The notes: generated by a model not told the origin, from the sequence alone. 64,000 bases of DNA from Flexithrix dorotheae DSM 6795 (GCF_000379765.1 NZ_KB903438.1:62001-126000); one strand, 5' to 3'. Shown: positions 53,372-62,981, counted from the stretch's first letter. Translations and numbers: made by a program.

Positions 53372-53875
53372 TTAATAATTTGTCAGAAAAAAACCTATAA
53401 AACGTAAACCAACCATCATCCACAAGAAAGTTAATTTTTCAGTAAAGGCAAAACATAAACTTAAAATCACCCCTATTAGACGGGCCAACGAGAAAATATT
53501 GGAATTGGCTTCAATTACAAAATGAGAAAGAATAAAGGCTGCAAAAAGGCAAAAAACAATCCTGATATGGGCATGGAAATAAGTTTTGGCATCTGTTTCA
53601 TTATTTGGCGTATAGACCGCTACCGTGAGTAAAAACAGAATTGGAGTGATCAGATTTTTAAGAAAGAAGAAATAGTTTTCATGCTTTGGTAAATCATGGT
53701 AGAACAGCATATAAAAATTAAAAAATGCCAACTCAAGGAATAACAAACCTGTGACAATATGTGGCCAATAAGGTTTTTTTCTGTGAAAATAATCTTTGAA
53801 ATGCATCACCAAATCCCCAACAGCAATACCATAAAGCAGGATAGGCATAATAGAATAAAACTCCTCTTTCGACAT
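53372..53875 (-). CDS. Multi-pass membrane protein, unknown
   Basis: 167 residues with about five hydrophobic helices (MPILLYGIAVGDLVMHF, WPHIVTGLLFLELAFFNFYM, LITPILFLLTVAVY, VFCLFAAFILSHFVI and FLWMMVGLRFIGFFL). The aromatic and His-rich helices are not tied to a known family. It leads a two-gene unit with the DUF3291 gene, behind a recognisable promoter (53906-53936). Confidence 0.75.
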   Translation of the reverse strand: MSKEEFYSIMPILLYGIAVGDLVMHFKDYFHRKKPYWPHIVTGLLFLELAFFNFYMLFYHDLPKHENYFFFLKNLITPILFLLTVAVYTPNNETDAKTYFHAHIRIVFCLFAAFILSHFVIEANSNIFSLARLIGVILSLCFAFTEKLTFLWMMVGLRFIGFFLTNY

Positions 53876-53905
53876 GATTTTTTAAGACATAAAAATGATA
53901 ATGGG

Positions 53906-53936
53906 CAAAAATAGTAATGGGAAAAAGGGTAGCAAG
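53906..53936 (-). promoter_or_regulatory. Promoter of the membrane-protein/DUF3291 pair
   Basis: On the minus strand: CTTG (53936-53933; one mismatch to TTTG), a 19-bp spacer and TATTTTTG (53913-53906). Confidence 0.5.
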
Positions 53937-54130
53937 AAATTTTCAGGAAAACTTGGGGAATTCATGTGAAAAGCAAAGTGAGGCAAACCACCATACTTCG
54001 GGCTGAAAAAAAGGTGAGGTCAGGTGCACTGGAATTATATCAAGGTTACTAAAAGATAAAGCCAGGTGAAGTGGAAAACTTCACCCATTTAATAATAAGC
54101 AGGAAATGCAAAGAAAGATAAACTCACATT

Positions 54131-55420
54131 TTATCGCAGCCAGTTCCATCGTTTGGCCCAGTCCCTGAGTACATCACTGCGCCATTTTTGTATTGTTTTA
54201 GCGCCTTGCCATCCATCTTCAAATAATTTTAAATCTGCTGGATCTGTATACCAGTTTATTCCCAGTTGATAATCATGAGCAGTTCTATCACCAGGCCAAA
54301 TGTTATTGACGACCAACTGGCCTTTTTGCTTTGGAAAACCCTGTATTTCTGAACTAATCTCATACTTCAATATCTCAGCTTTTTTAGGAGCATAGCGTAT
54401 CGCATAATTGCCATTTCCCAGATAATATCCCGGCCACTTTTGTTCACCAACCCCAGCATAGACCGACATAGTAAAGCAGGCAGAATCAGCAGGAATTTCC
54501 AAAATGGGACCCTTAAAGAGGTACTCCACTAAAGAATAAACCTTTATGGTATCATTTAAGGTAGTATTTCGCTTAAAAATATATCTGGGGCTATGGGTAA
54601 CTTTTTCAAAGCTTCCTCCCCAACTTTCTGCCATTGGATCGGTTGGATCGCCATCCATTAAATATAAGAGGGAAGGCGTATCACCCATTTTGATATTTCC
54701 TTTATAGTAGTTTCCAAAATCCTTTCCCAAATTTCCTGCATCCTTTATAAAATGCTTAAAGAAATTTTTGTTTTTTAGGTTATCAGGTGCATTTTGATCT
54801 AAAAACAAACCCCTATACACGGCATTCGCTTCAATAAACCAAAGATTTGGGAAATTTTCCACAATATAGGCATAGCTATTAGCACTCCACTTTTTGTTAG
54901 GACCTCCAATCCAGTATACCTTTATTTTGTCCTGAATCTCCGGCTTATCGTGTAATGCCTGAGCTAAATCTTCCAGGCCTCCCCAAACCAAAACCCACAG
55001 TGGTCTTTCACTTTGTTTTTGCGCACATTTTATAATCCAATCGGAACCTTCAGTTGCTGTGGTATAGCCTTTATAAGGAGCTCCACCGTGTCTTCCCTGT
55101 TTGGTGATTGACCGCAAATATTCTGGAGAAGCAAATCCTTTTTGATGAGCCTTAAGCCTTGGCAAATCCTTTTCATAAAGATCAATGGATTTGAGAATTT
55201 CTTCAGTATTTCCATCCCCATAAGAAGGTGAAGAAACCAATCCCTCCAAATCAAATAAATCCGTGTACATTAATAAATGTATCATAGATTGATTATCATC
55301 CGGGTCGGTGCCCCCAATATCGGTACTGATCAGCACTCTTGGTTTATCCGGAACCGGTTGTTGCGTCCAAAGCACATCAGGGAAATAACAAAGCAAAAAA
55401 ATCAAAATCAGTTTGTTCAT
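54131..55420 (-). CDS. DUF1593 nucleoside-hydrolase-like exported protein
   Basis: 429 residues. A signal peptide (LILIFLLCYFPDVLWTQ) is followed by an IUNH-like domain with PRVLISTDIGGTDPDDNQSM, the acidic calcium-binding cluster (D-x-G-x-x-x-DD) of nucleoside hydrolases. VLVWGGLEDLAQALHDKP and YWIGGPNKKW follow, and the C-terminal ~110 residues form a beta-sandwich. DUF1593 proteins often occur with polysaccharide-degrading genes and probably hydrolyse an N- or O-glycosidic bond, but I know of no defined substrate. It is monocistronic. Confidence 0.88.
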   Translation of the reverse strand: MNKLILIFLLCYFPDVLWTQQPVPDKPRVLISTDIGGTDPDDNQSMIHLLMYTDLFDLEGLVSSPSYGDGNTEEILKSIDLYEKDLPRLKAHQKGFASPEYLRSITKQGRHGGAPYKGYTTATEGSDWIIKCAQKQSERPLWVLVWGGLEDLAQALHDKPEIQDKIKVYWIGGPNKKWSANSYAYIVENFPNLWFIEANAVYRGLFLDQNAPDNLKNKNFFKHFIKDAGNLGKDFGNYYKGNIKMGDTPSLLYLMDGDPTDPMAESWGGSFEKVTHSPRYIFKRNTTLNDTIKVYSLVEYLFKGPILEIPADSACFTMSVYAGVGEQKWPGYYLGNGNYAIRYAPKKAEILKYEISSEIQGFPKQKGQLVVNNIWPGDRTAHDYQLGINWYTDPADLKLFEDGWQGAKTIQKWRSDVLRDWAKRWNWLR

Positions 55421-55489
55421 TGTCTTCTATTTAATTTTTTTTAAACAAAGGTTAGTCTTTTGGTTAAAAATGAGTTTTAAATTTACAAG

Positions 55490-55543
55490 TTTCAGTTTGT
55501 AACTGAAACCTCAAAATAGATTCAAGTTTTTAAACTGGGGCAA
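55490..55543. repeat. 54-bp direct repeat, copy 1
   Basis: Identical to copy 2 (57475-57528) at 51 of 54 positions, same orientation. Each copy has a hairpin of TTTCAGT and ACTGAAA and a second weaker one around CAAGTTT. The two copies bracket the sigma-factor block. Confidence 0.85.
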
Positions 55544-55829
55544 TAGAGAGGTATTGGTTGCAAATTTATGCCATTGGCAGATGCAATTTGGAAAAATTTG
55601 TTGTTGTTTTACCATCCTTTCCATTTTCTCAGGAAGAAAATTTGTCCCGGATTATAATTGTTAAACAAAACCATATTCTATCAGAATTCGGTTTGGATTT
55701 GAAAAAATTCAATTTTATCGCTTGATGTGTTTAAATATTAAATAAAAATTAATTTAATGGAAGATTTTTTTGTGAGTTGAAATTTAATCATCTTTTTTTT
55801 AAAAAAATTGTGACTTTTTGGTAGAAAAG

Positions 55830-55847
55830 TTTATCTGATAAGATAAA
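55830..55847. promoter_or_regulatory. 7-bp inverted repeat upstream of the sigma operon
   Basis: TTTATCT-GATA-AGATAAA, a perfect inverted repeat ending 20 bp before the first start codon of the operon. It could be an operator or an RNA hairpin at the start site; the sequence does not decide. Confidence 0.5.
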
Positions 55848-55867
55848 TCATTAAAATAATTTTAATA

Positions 55868-56218
55868 ATGAGACTTATAGATCCTCTTTTATCCCTTACC
55901 ATAATATTAGTCACTATTATCATTTGTTGTTTTTTAACCTGGTATTATTTCCTAAAGGCTAAAATGAAAATCCACTCTGATTTAATTAAAAATGGAGCTG
56001 ATTCAGAGGCATTGAAGAAGAATGAAATAGGTATGAAGTTTCCATGGATGAAATTGGGGATTGTTGCTTTAGGGTTTGGAGTTTCCTTTTTCTTTCAATC
56101 CATTCTTTTGTCCAATGCAAATTCAGGAGGATCGGAGCCTCAGCACCTTTCCATATTATTTATCTGTGTTGGGGCGTCCTTAATTCTTGCAAAATATATT
56201 GATAAAATAAAAAATTAG
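55868..56218 (+). CDS. Small membrane protein, first gene of sigma operon
   Basis: 116 residues with an N-terminal helix (LLSLTIILVTIIICCFLTWY), a short charged middle and two further hydrophobic segments (LGIVALGFGVSFFFQSILL, then ILFICVGASLILAKYI). Its start is followed by the sigma-factor gene only 9 bp after its stop, so the two are co-transcribed. It resembles the small DUF6249-like proteins found beside ECF factors in Bacteroidota. Its role, perhaps signal sensing or sigma sequestration, is inferred from position only. Confidence 0.75.
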   Translation: MRLIDPLLSLTIILVTIIICCFLTWYYFLKAKMKIHSDLIKNGADSEALKKNEIGMKFPWMKLGIVALGFGVSFFFQSILLSNANSGGSEPQHLSILFICVGASLILAKYIDKIKN

Positions 56219-56227
56219 GGAATTCCT

Positions 56228-56770
56228 ATGGATGATGATTATATCAAAAAAGTCCTTGGTGGAGATACTACATCCTTCAGATATTTTATAACAAAATATA
56301 AACACATGGCTTTTACTGTTGCGATTTCGATAGTGAAAGATGAATTTATTGCGGAAGAAATTGTACAGGATGCTTTTGTAAATGTTTTTAGAGCTTTAAA
56401 AGGGTTTAATAATAAGTCCAGGTTTAGTACATGGTTCTACAAAATTGTTGTGAATGAAGCATACCGGAGGTTGAAAAAGATAAAGAGTTCAAAAATCATT
56501 TATGTAGAAAATTTTAGCAAGGAAGTTCCTGAAAATGGAAATAAACTGGTGCAGGAAAATGATGAACAAATACAAAGAATTAACTTTGCTTTGAAAAGAC
56601 TTTCGGCTAATGAAAGTCTGGTTTTGCGATTGTTCTATCTTCAGGAGGAAAGTATCAAAGAAGTAAGAGCAATAACGGGATGGTCAGAGTCAAAGGTTAA
56701 AATGACACTTTCCAGAGCGAGAAAAAGTTTACATATTCAAATGACAAAACTTACTAAGTTTAGTAGATGA
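56228..56770 (+). CDS. RNA polymerase sigma factor, ECF family
   Basis: 180 residues. Region 2 is at ~10-80 with KDEFIAEEIVQDAFVNVFRA and FNNKSRFSTWFYKIVVNEAY. Region 4 is at ~115-175 with LSANESLVLRLFYLQEESIK and the DNA-reading helix TGWSESKVKMTLSRARKSLH. It is distinct in sequence from the ECF factor at 2468. It sits in a three-gene operon with two small membrane proteins, the whole bounded by 54-bp direct repeats. Confidence 0.93.
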   Translation: MDDDYIKKVLGGDTTSFRYFITKYKHMAFTVAISIVKDEFIAEEIVQDAFVNVFRALKGFNNKSRFSTWFYKIVVNEAYRRLKKIKSSKIIYVENFSKEVPENGNKLVQENDEQIQRINFALKRLSANESLVLRLFYLQEESIKEVRAITGWSESKVKMTLSRARKSLHIQMTKLTKFSR

Positions 56771-56801
56771 ACAAGAATTAAAACTAATTAAAATAAAATT
56801 T

Positions 56802-57128
56802 ATGAAAGAGTATTTTTCGGAACATGAAGATTTCTCTTCTTTATTAAGAAAGAGTCATCTGGAATTAAAATCTGACGATTTTGATGAAAGGGTGATGAAT
56901 TGTATTGAAAAAGAAGCAGAATCCAAAAGTTACATTAGGAAATACCTGTCTTTTTCTATGTTTTTTTTAATTATCGGGATAAGTGGAGCTTTTGTGGCTA
57001 TCTTTTTAATCCCGACTAATATTATTATTCCTTCAGATTTTTCATTGATTTTGAAAGGGATATTATTTGTGATTATTTGGTTTCAGGTAGAATTGATTCT
57101 GAAGTCCTACAGAAGATATTTAAATTGA
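56802..57128 (+). CDS. Small membrane protein, likely anti-sigma partner
   Basis: 108 residues. An acidic N-terminal ~45 residues (MKEYFSEHEDFSSLLRKSHL, then LKSDDFDERVMNCIEKEAES) is followed by two hydrophobic helices (YLSFSMFFLIIGISGAFVAI and LILKGILFVIIWFQVEL). A cytosolic acidic head before membrane helices, directly after an ECF gene, is the usual place for an anti-sigma factor, though no known anti-sigma domain is visible. The 31-bp gap after the sigma gene supports co-transcription. Confidence 0.75.
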   Translation: MKEYFSEHEDFSSLLRKSHLELKSDDFDERVMNCIEKEAESKSYIRKYLSFSMFFLIIGISGAFVAIFLIPTNIIIPSDFSLILKGILFVIIWFQVELILKSYRRYLN

Positions 57129-57169
57129 ATAAATAAAAACTCTGTGTGGTTTCAGTTTGGAAATTGTAT

Positions 57170-57451
57170 TCAAACCAAATCTCCAAAATTGTCAAGTAAA
57201 ATTCCTAAAATCATAATAACCAGAGGAATCAATAATCCAAAGGTGGTTTTCATCCTTTTCAGCAATAAAAATATCCCCATGGAAATTCCAGTAAGTTCTA
57301 GGGAAAAATTTGTGGATGAAATCCAGGGAGCTGGTCTAAAGCAGTAAATTGATTCATCACCATAAATGAAGTCATCATGAACCATTTCTCCATGATACCA
57401 GCTCCAAACTGCTGATATAAGAATAATGATAATTCCTATAGTTCTGTCCAT
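57170..57451 (-). CDS. Small membrane protein
   Basis: 93 residues with two hydrophobic segments (GIIIILISAVWSWYHGEM and FGLLIPLVIMILGILLDNF). The segment between them (YGDESIYCFRPAPWISSTNF) should face outward. It is convergent with the sigma operon and lies inside the block bounded by the direct repeats. No family was recognised and the gene could be fortuitous, but the codon pattern is consistent with coding. Confidence 0.55.
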   Translation of the reverse strand: MDRTIGIIIILISAVWSWYHGEMVHDDFIYGDESIYCFRPAPWISSTNFSLELTGISMGIFLLLKRMKTTFGLLIPLVIMILGILLDNFGDLV

Positions 57452-57474
57452 TCTTTCCTTGTTGTCCTCCCTGG

Positions 57475-57528
57475 TTTCAGTTTGTTACTGAAACCTCAAA
57501 ATAGATTCAAGTTTTTAAACTTGGGTAA
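57475..57528. repeat. 54-bp direct repeat, copy 2
   Basis: Second copy of the element at 55490-55543, differing at three positions. Here the first hairpin has a 9-bp stem (GGTTTCAGT/ACTGAAACC) and the second is perfect (CAAGTTT-TT-AAACTTG). A partial copy (GGTTTCAGTTTG) occurs at 57148-57159. Confidence 0.85.
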
Positions 57529-57551
57529 ACCTCAGCATATATTAAATAAAA

Positions 57552-60428
57552 CTACTTCTTCACCCTCAAAACCTCTACAAAGTGCCTGGCTTTTTTGTGG
57601 GCGAAATCTGCTATCTGGTGGCGGCAGCTGAATCCGCAAGCAACTATTCCCGTTTGGTCATCAGCTTTTTGGGTAGCCGGAATAAGGATGGATTCCCCAA
57701 TTTTTTTGGAGATATCGTAATGCTCCTTTTCATAACCAAATGATCCAGCCATGCCACAACAACCAGAAGGAATTTCCTTAGTTTCGGCTTCAGTCTTTTG
57801 GAGTAATTTCAGCATGTTCTTAGTACCGTAAAGTGCTTTCTGGTGGCAATGTCCATGAATGAGGACATTTTCATCAATGGCCTCAAAGCTGGATTTTAGG
57901 TGACCATTTTCCACCTCTTCCACCAAAAACTGATCAATCATCACCACATTATCTTTTACTCTTTTGGTAAGGCTTTCATCCTCAATTAAATCGAGCAAAT
58001 CATCATTGAGTGCTGATGCACAACTGGGTTCACAAACCACTACTTTTAGGCCCTGCTGAATCCATTGGTCTAAATGCAAAAGGGTTTTCAAACCTTCCGA
58101 TTTAGCCTCTTCCAGAAAACCATGAGAGATTTTTGGCCTTTGGCAGCATCCTGCTTTACCCAAAATGACTTCATAACCACAATCAGAAAGCAACTGATAA
58201 GCTGCAATCCCAATATGAGGCTCATGGTAATTGAGATAAGTGTCGGCAAACAACACTACTTTTTTTGCGGTAGCTTTTGCAATATGATTTTGCCCATACC
58301 ATTTTTCAAAAGTTTGGGTGGCATAGGAGGGAAGCGTTCTTCTTTTATCAAATCCGGCAAGCTTTTCCAGTGCCAGTTTAAAGATGGAGGTTTTTTGAAT
58401 GGTATTAATTATTGGCGCCAACGTTCCACTAAATTGTTGAGCCGCTTTTGCACCATTTTTAATTAGTTTGTCCCGGAGTTTTACGCCATTTTCCTTATAA
58501 TAAATTTGCAAAACCTCACTTTTCATTTTGGCCATGTCCACATTACTGGGGCACTCCGATTTGCAGGCTTTGCAGGAAAGACACAAATCCATTACCCCAT
58601 GCAGTCTTTCGCTGGATAATCCTGCCTTGCCCAACTGCCCTGACATGGCCAATCGCAAAGCATTGGCTCTGCCTCTGGTAGAATGTTCTTCCTGCCGGGT
58701 AGCTTTGAAACTGGGGCACATGGTGCCACCCAACACTTTTCTACATTCCCCAACTCCGCTACACATATCAATGGAAGCTTCAAAGCTTTGTTCAAGCTTA
58801 TATTTAAAGTGTGTTTTTGGAGGATTCGCTTTATAATCCAAGCCATATCGGAGGTTTTGTTCTATGGTTTGAGCTTCTACAATTTTACCCGGATTCATCC
58901 GGTTTTCAGGATCAAACAGCTTTTTTACCTCCACAAGGGCATTATAAATCTGATCACCGAAAAACCGTTTATTGTAAGCACTTCTTACGAGGCCATCTCC
59001 ATGCTCCCCACTCCAGGAACCTCCATATTCCATCACCAGATCAAAAGTATCATCCGTAATGTTTTTCAGGTTTTCAATATCCTGTTTTTGCCGCAAATCA
59101 AGAATAGGGCGCACATGAATGACCCCCACACTGGCATGGGCATACATGGCGACCTTAGTGTGATGTTTTTCACAAACCTTCAAAACCCGGTCAATATATT
59201 CAGGTAATACTTTTACCGGAATTCCCGCATCTTCAATAAAGGGCAAGGGCTTTTTCTCACCTCTTATCCCCAGCATCAGGCCTAGCCCTTTTTTTCTCAC
59301 CACCCAGACATCCTCATAATCAGGGCCATCGGGGAAAAGGGGATAGGCATAGCCAATTTGTTTTTCCTTCAATTCCCGAATCATATTTTCGGGTCTTTCC
59401 ATGACATCCTCAGGAGAATCCCCGTAAAACTCAACAATTAAAATAGCTTTGGGATTTCCTTCAATAAAATGGCAGCTTCTTTTAGTGGTGATATTCTCTC
59501 TGCTCATATCCACAACCGTTTTATCCAATATCTCAATAGCAGAAGGTTGATATTTGAGCATACTTTCAACAGAGCCAATGGCCTCCAGTAATTCCTGGTA
59601 ATGCACTACACAAACCGATTTGTGTTTGGGCAGAGGTACTAAATTTAATTTTAAATCCAGGGTAACAGCCAGGGTGCCCTCACTTCCGGTAATTAATTTG
59701 GCCAGATTCCATTGATCGGTATGGATAAATTCATCTAAATTGTAGCCGCCAACCCTTCGCATTACCTTGGGAAAGCGCTTTTCTATTTCGGTTTTGTTTT
59801 CCTCAATTAAAGTTTTAAATCCTGAATAAATTCTACCCTCAGAAGTGTTTAGTGTGCATTTTTCTGCATAAGCTTGTGGGGATAATGCTTTTAATTCCAG
59901 TTGTTCACCATCTGCTAAAAGCACATTTGCTTCCAAAACATGATCAACAGTTTTACCATACAAAATGCTTTTGGTACCCGAAGAATTATTGCCTACCATT
60001 CCTCCAACATTGGCCCGGCTCGAAGTAGCAGGGTCAGGAGCGAAATGTAAATTGTAAGCACTTAAAAAATCATTTAATTCATCTCTTACCAGACCAGGCT
60101 GAACCCTTACCCATTGTTCTTTTTCATTAAATTCAATGATCTTGTTCATGTATTTGGAAAAATCCAGGACCATGGATTGCCCAACAGTTTGGCCGGCCAG
60201 ACTGGTGCCTCCTCCTCTGGGTAAAATAGTGACCTGAAATTTGCCGGCAAGTTTAATGGCAGTCTTCACATCTTCTTCATCCTTGGGAGTGACTACCACT
60301 TTAGGTTTGATCTGATAAATACTGGCATCTGTGGAATACATGCCCAGGGTATAGTTATCAGTAAGCACCTCTCCCTTAATATTTTCCTTAAGAAGAGAGG
60401 TGAATTTATCGATTTCCGTGGTTACCAT
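57552..60428 (-). CDS. FAD- and Fe-S-containing 2-hydroxyacid dehydrogenase (YdiJ/GlcD-GlcF fusion type)
   Basis: 958 residues. Domains in order: FAD-binding PCMH (~35-210; TILPRGGGTSLAGQTVGQSM and PDPATSSRANVGGMVGNNSS), the FAD-oxidase C domain (~215-520; EYGGSWSGEHGDGLVRSAYN), a 4Fe-4S ferredoxin domain (CLSCKACKSECPSNVDMAKM, ~610) and two CCG cysteine-rich domains (KAGCCQRPKISHG and SGCCGMAGSFGYE). E. coli YdiJ, with this layout, oxidises D-2-hydroxyglutarate; GlcD plus GlcF do glycolate. The neighbours (glyoxylate aminotransferase, GarR type) favour glycolate or a related 2-hydroxyacid here. It abuts the aminotransferase gene with no spacer, so the two are coupled. Confidence 0.9.
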   Translation of the reverse strand: MVTTEIDKFTSLLKENIKGEVLTDNYTLGMYSTDASIYQIKPKVVVTPKDEEDVKTAIKLAGKFQVTILPRGGGTSLAGQTVGQSMVLDFSKYMNKIIEFNEKEQWVRVQPGLVRDELNDFLSAYNLHFAPDPATSSRANVGGMVGNNSSGTKSILYGKTVDHVLEANVLLADGEQLELKALSPQAYAEKCTLNTSEGRIYSGFKTLIEENKTEIEKRFPKVMRRVGGYNLDEFIHTDQWNLAKLITGSEGTLAVTLDLKLNLVPLPKHKSVCVVHYQELLEAIGSVESMLKYQPSAIEILDKTVVDMSRENITTKRSCHFIEGNPKAILIVEFYGDSPEDVMERPENMIRELKEKQIGYAYPLFPDGPDYEDVWVVRKKGLGLMLGIRGEKKPLPFIEDAGIPVKVLPEYIDRVLKVCEKHHTKVAMYAHASVGVIHVRPILDLRQKQDIENLKNITDDTFDLVMEYGGSWSGEHGDGLVRSAYNKRFFGDQIYNALVEVKKLFDPENRMNPGKIVEAQTIEQNLRYGLDYKANPPKTHFKYKLEQSFEASIDMCSGVGECRKVLGGTMCPSFKATRQEEHSTRGRANALRLAMSGQLGKAGLSSERLHGVMDLCLSCKACKSECPSNVDMAKMKSEVLQIYYKENGVKLRDKLIKNGAKAAQQFSGTLAPIINTIQKTSIFKLALEKLAGFDKRRTLPSYATQTFEKWYGQNHIAKATAKKVVLFADTYLNYHEPHIGIAAYQLLSDCGYEVILGKAGCCQRPKISHGFLEEAKSEGLKTLLHLDQWIQQGLKVVVCEPSCASALNDDLLDLIEDESLTKRVKDNVVMIDQFLVEEVENGHLKSSFEAIDENVLIHGHCHQKALYGTKNMLKLLQKTEAETKEIPSGCCGMAGSFGYEKEHYDISKKIGESILIPATQKADDQTGIVACGFSCRHQIADFAHKKARHFVEVLRVKK

Positions 60429-61541
60429 TTACAAAATGGTTTTTAATGCTGAAAGTAAACTATTTACAAAATTGGGTTGGGAGCTTTCACCCATTAAACC
60501 TATTCTCCATATTTTCCCCGCAAATTCTCCCAGTCCGGCTCCGACTTCGATATTGTATTCATGGAGTAATCTACCCCTTATTTCTGCATCATTTAATCCT
60601 TCAGGAAGTTTTACTGCATTCAATTGGGGTAGTCTGTATTCTGGTTTTACTAAAAACTCAAAGCCTAATTCTTCCAGGCCTGTTTTAAGTAATTCATGAT
60701 TGGCTTTATGTCTTTTGAATCTTGCCTCCAAACCTTCTTCCAAAACCAGTCTTAAGGATTCTCTCAGGGCATAAATAGCACTCACAGGAGCGGTATGATG
60801 ATAGGCTCTTTTGGCTCCTGACCAGTAATTCATTACCATACTTAAATCCAAAAACCAGCTCTGAACTTTTGATTTTCTATTAAGAATGGTTTCTACTGCT
60901 TTTTGACTAAATGAAACTGGAGATAACCCCGGAGGTGCGCTCAGGCATTTTTGCGTGCCTGTGTAAATCGCATCGATGCCCCAATCATCTACTTTTAAAT
61001 CCACTCCGCAAAATGAAGTGACTGCATCCACTACCAGCATGGCTCCGGCATCATGCACCAATTTACTGATTTCTTCTAAAGGCTGAAGAACACCTGTGGA
61101 TGTTTCTGCATGAACAATAGCCACAATTTTGGGACTGCATGTTTCCAGTGCATCTTTTAATAATTGAGGGTTAATTGGTTCTCCCCAAGGCGCATGAACC
61201 TGGGTGAGTCTGGCTCCACATCTTCCCACAATGTCGGCCATCCGGCTTCCAAAAACACCATTTATGCAAACAAGGGCTTCATCTCCCGGCTCCAATAAAT
61301 TAACCAGACAGGTTTCCATTCCGGCACTTCCTGGTGCAGAAACAGTAAAAGTCAATTGATTTTGAGTTTGGAAAGTCAATTGCAGCATTTCCTTGATCTC
61401 ATCCATAATTGCAATGAACTCCGGGTCCAAATGGCCAACCAGAGGAGTAGCCATTGCCTTCAAGACTCTCGGGTGTACATTGCTGGGGCCAGGACCCATT
61501 AAAACTCTGCTACTGGTATTTAATTCTTGTTGATAAGGCAT
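60429..61541 (-). CDS. Alanine-glyoxylate/serine-pyruvate-type aminotransferase
   Basis: 370 residues, PLP class V. The opening LMGPGPSNVHPRVLKAMATP is typical of AGXT/PucG. The PLP Lys lies in IYTGTQKCLSAPPGLSPVSF, and VAIVHAETSTGVLQPLEEIS and the Asp in VVDAVTSFCGVD complete the site. It would convert glyoxylate to glycine with an amino donor. Its stop adjoins the start of the dehydrogenase gene, giving a direct dehydrogenase-to-aminotransferase pair: 2-hydroxyacid to glyoxylate to glycine. Confidence 0.92.
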   Translation of the reverse strand: MPYQQELNTSSRVLMGPGPSNVHPRVLKAMATPLVGHLDPEFIAIMDEIKEMLQLTFQTQNQLTFTVSAPGSAGMETCLVNLLEPGDEALVCINGVFGSRMADIVGRCGARLTQVHAPWGEPINPQLLKDALETCSPKIVAIVHAETSTGVLQPLEEISKLVHDAGAMLVVDAVTSFCGVDLKVDDWGIDAIYTGTQKCLSAPPGLSPVSFSQKAVETILNRKSKVQSWFLDLSMVMNYWSGAKRAYHHTAPVSAIYALRESLRLVLEEGLEARFKRHKANHELLKTGLEELGFEFLVKPEYRLPQLNAVKLPEGLNDAEIRGRLLHEYNIEVGAGLGEFAGKIWRIGLMGESSQPNFVNSLLSALKTIL

Positions 61542-61678
61542 ATTTAAAAATATTTGTCGATTAAATTGAAAGAATTCTCTGAAGCACTTGTTTAAGCTCT
61601 AGTTTTGCAACTAAAGAATCACTTTGTAAAAATTAATTACAAAGTGAAAAGTTAATGGAGAATTCGCACCTAAAAAAA

Positions 61679-62575
61679 TTACATTCCTGAAATTTTCTCC
61701 AAAGCGAGACTTAAAGCCTGTGTACCCAGCTTTCCATGTCCCTGAGCTTCCACTGCCTTATAAATTTGATGAACTAAAGCTAACCCGGGTAGAGCAATAC
61801 CCATTTTCCCTGCCTCTTCCAGGGCTATTCCCATGTCTTTGATAAAATGTTCTACATAGAAACCAGGATCGAAATTTCGATTGACAATTCTGGGAGCCAG
61901 GTTATTTAATGTCCAGCAACCTGCAGCACCACCGCTAATGGCTTCCAACATTACGTTTAAATCCAGTCCTGCCTTTTGGGCATAAAGCAAGCTTTCGCAT
62001 ACACCAATCATTGTACCTGCTATGGTAATCTGATTACACATCTTAGTATGTTGGCCGGAACCTGCTTTTCCCTCATAAATGATGTTTTTACCCATAATCT
62101 CAAACAGCGGCATGATCGCATCCACATCTTCCTTATCACCACCTACCATAATGGATAATGCTCCATTTTTAGCACCAACATCTCCTCCGGAAACCGGTGC
62201 ATCAATAGATTTTACTCCTTTTTTTACCCCTGCTTCATAAATACTTTGGGCAAGGCTTGGTTTAGTGGTGGTCATATCCACCAGCATACTGCCCGATTTT
62301 ACCCCATTCAAAATACCATTTTCCCCAAAATAAACTTCTTCCACATCTTTTGGAAAACCAACTATGGTAAATATGATGTCTGCATTTTCTGCTACTGCTT
62401 TTGGGGTTTCTGCCCAGGATGCGCCTTTGTCAAGCAGAGTTTGTGCTTTTGATTTTGTTCGGTTGTAAACTGTGGCCTGGTAGCCATTGTCCATTAGGTG
62501 CCCAACCATGGAAACGCCCATAACTCCAGTGCCTATCCAGCCAATTTTTTTGTCTTTTGATAAAGTGAATGCCAT
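61679..62575 (-). CDS. 3-hydroxyacid dehydrogenase family, tartronate semialdehyde reductase-like
   Basis: 298 residues. The Rossmann signature is [20 protein letters not shown], followed by [17 protein letters not shown], the substrate loop [20 protein letters not shown], and the catalytic Lys in [20 protein letters not shown]. It matches GarR/GlxR-type enzymes that reduce tartronate semialdehyde to glycerate, though 3-hydroxyisobutyrate dehydrogenase is an alternative in the same family. It leads the minus-strand cluster, 137 bp before the aminotransferase, and is divergent from the permease gene. Confidence 0.9.
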   Translation of the reverse strand: MAFTLSKDKKIGWIGTGVMGVSMVGHLMDNGYQATVYNRTKSKAQTLLDKGASWAETPKAVAENADIIFTIVGFPKDVEEVYFGENGILNGVKSGSMLVDMTTTKPSLAQSIYEAGVKKGVKSIDAPVSGGDVGAKNGALSIMVGGDKEDVDAIMPLFEIMGKNIIYEGKAGSGQHTKMCNQITIAGTMIGVCESLLYAQKAGLDLNVMLEAISGGAAGCWTLNNLAPRIVNRNFDPGFYVEHFIKDMGIALEEAGKMGIALPGLALVHQIYKAVEAQGHGKLGTQALSLALEKISGM

Positions 62576-62981
62576 TTTACATTTTCAATTTAAGTACCTG
62601 CACTTTTTTAATATTGAGTTTTTCTGTCTCAATATCAATCAGTTGTGGTGAATTTTTAGATATTTATTTCTGTCCATTGATTTAGGTCAGAAAAACTTAC
62701 TTCTTAAAGTTAAAAATTGTAATCACTTCCACATAATAAATTGGGAAAAAGGTTGGGTAGAAAATTGGTTTTTCCTTTTAAGGGAAATTTATTTCCTTCT
62801 TCTGGTTATTAATTTCTTTAAATGCTTATATTTAAACTTAACCACTGTGACTGATTTTTTTAGATAATCACTACCTGCAATCATTAACATTCGCAAAGTG
62901 CCTGATTTTCTGTAAACCTTATTAAGGGGTTTCTGGAGGCTGTGCACCTAAATTTCTACTAATTAAACAGACTAATTGAAA
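62576..62981. other. Intergenic, divergent promoter region
   Basis: Shared upstream region of the GarR-type gene (minus) and the permease gene (plus). It is AT-rich; no exact promoter or operator palindrome was identified. Confidence 0.4.

Larger units (their letters stand above)
55421..55867. other. Intergenic with repeat copy 1 and an operator-like palindrome
   Basis: Contains direct repeat copy 1 (55490-55543) and the palindrome at 55830-55847. Otherwise AT-rich, with no coding frame. Confidence 0.6.

Noticed and set aside
55490-57528. 54-bp repeats as a two-unit CRISPR
   Set aside because: Copies are nearly 2 kb apart with genes between; no array or cas genes.
58683-59207. 174-codon plus-strand frame antisense to the FAD/Fe-S dehydrogenase
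   Set aside because: It lies wholly inside a well-supported gene, has no recognisable family and its residues mirror the codon bias of the opposite strand.
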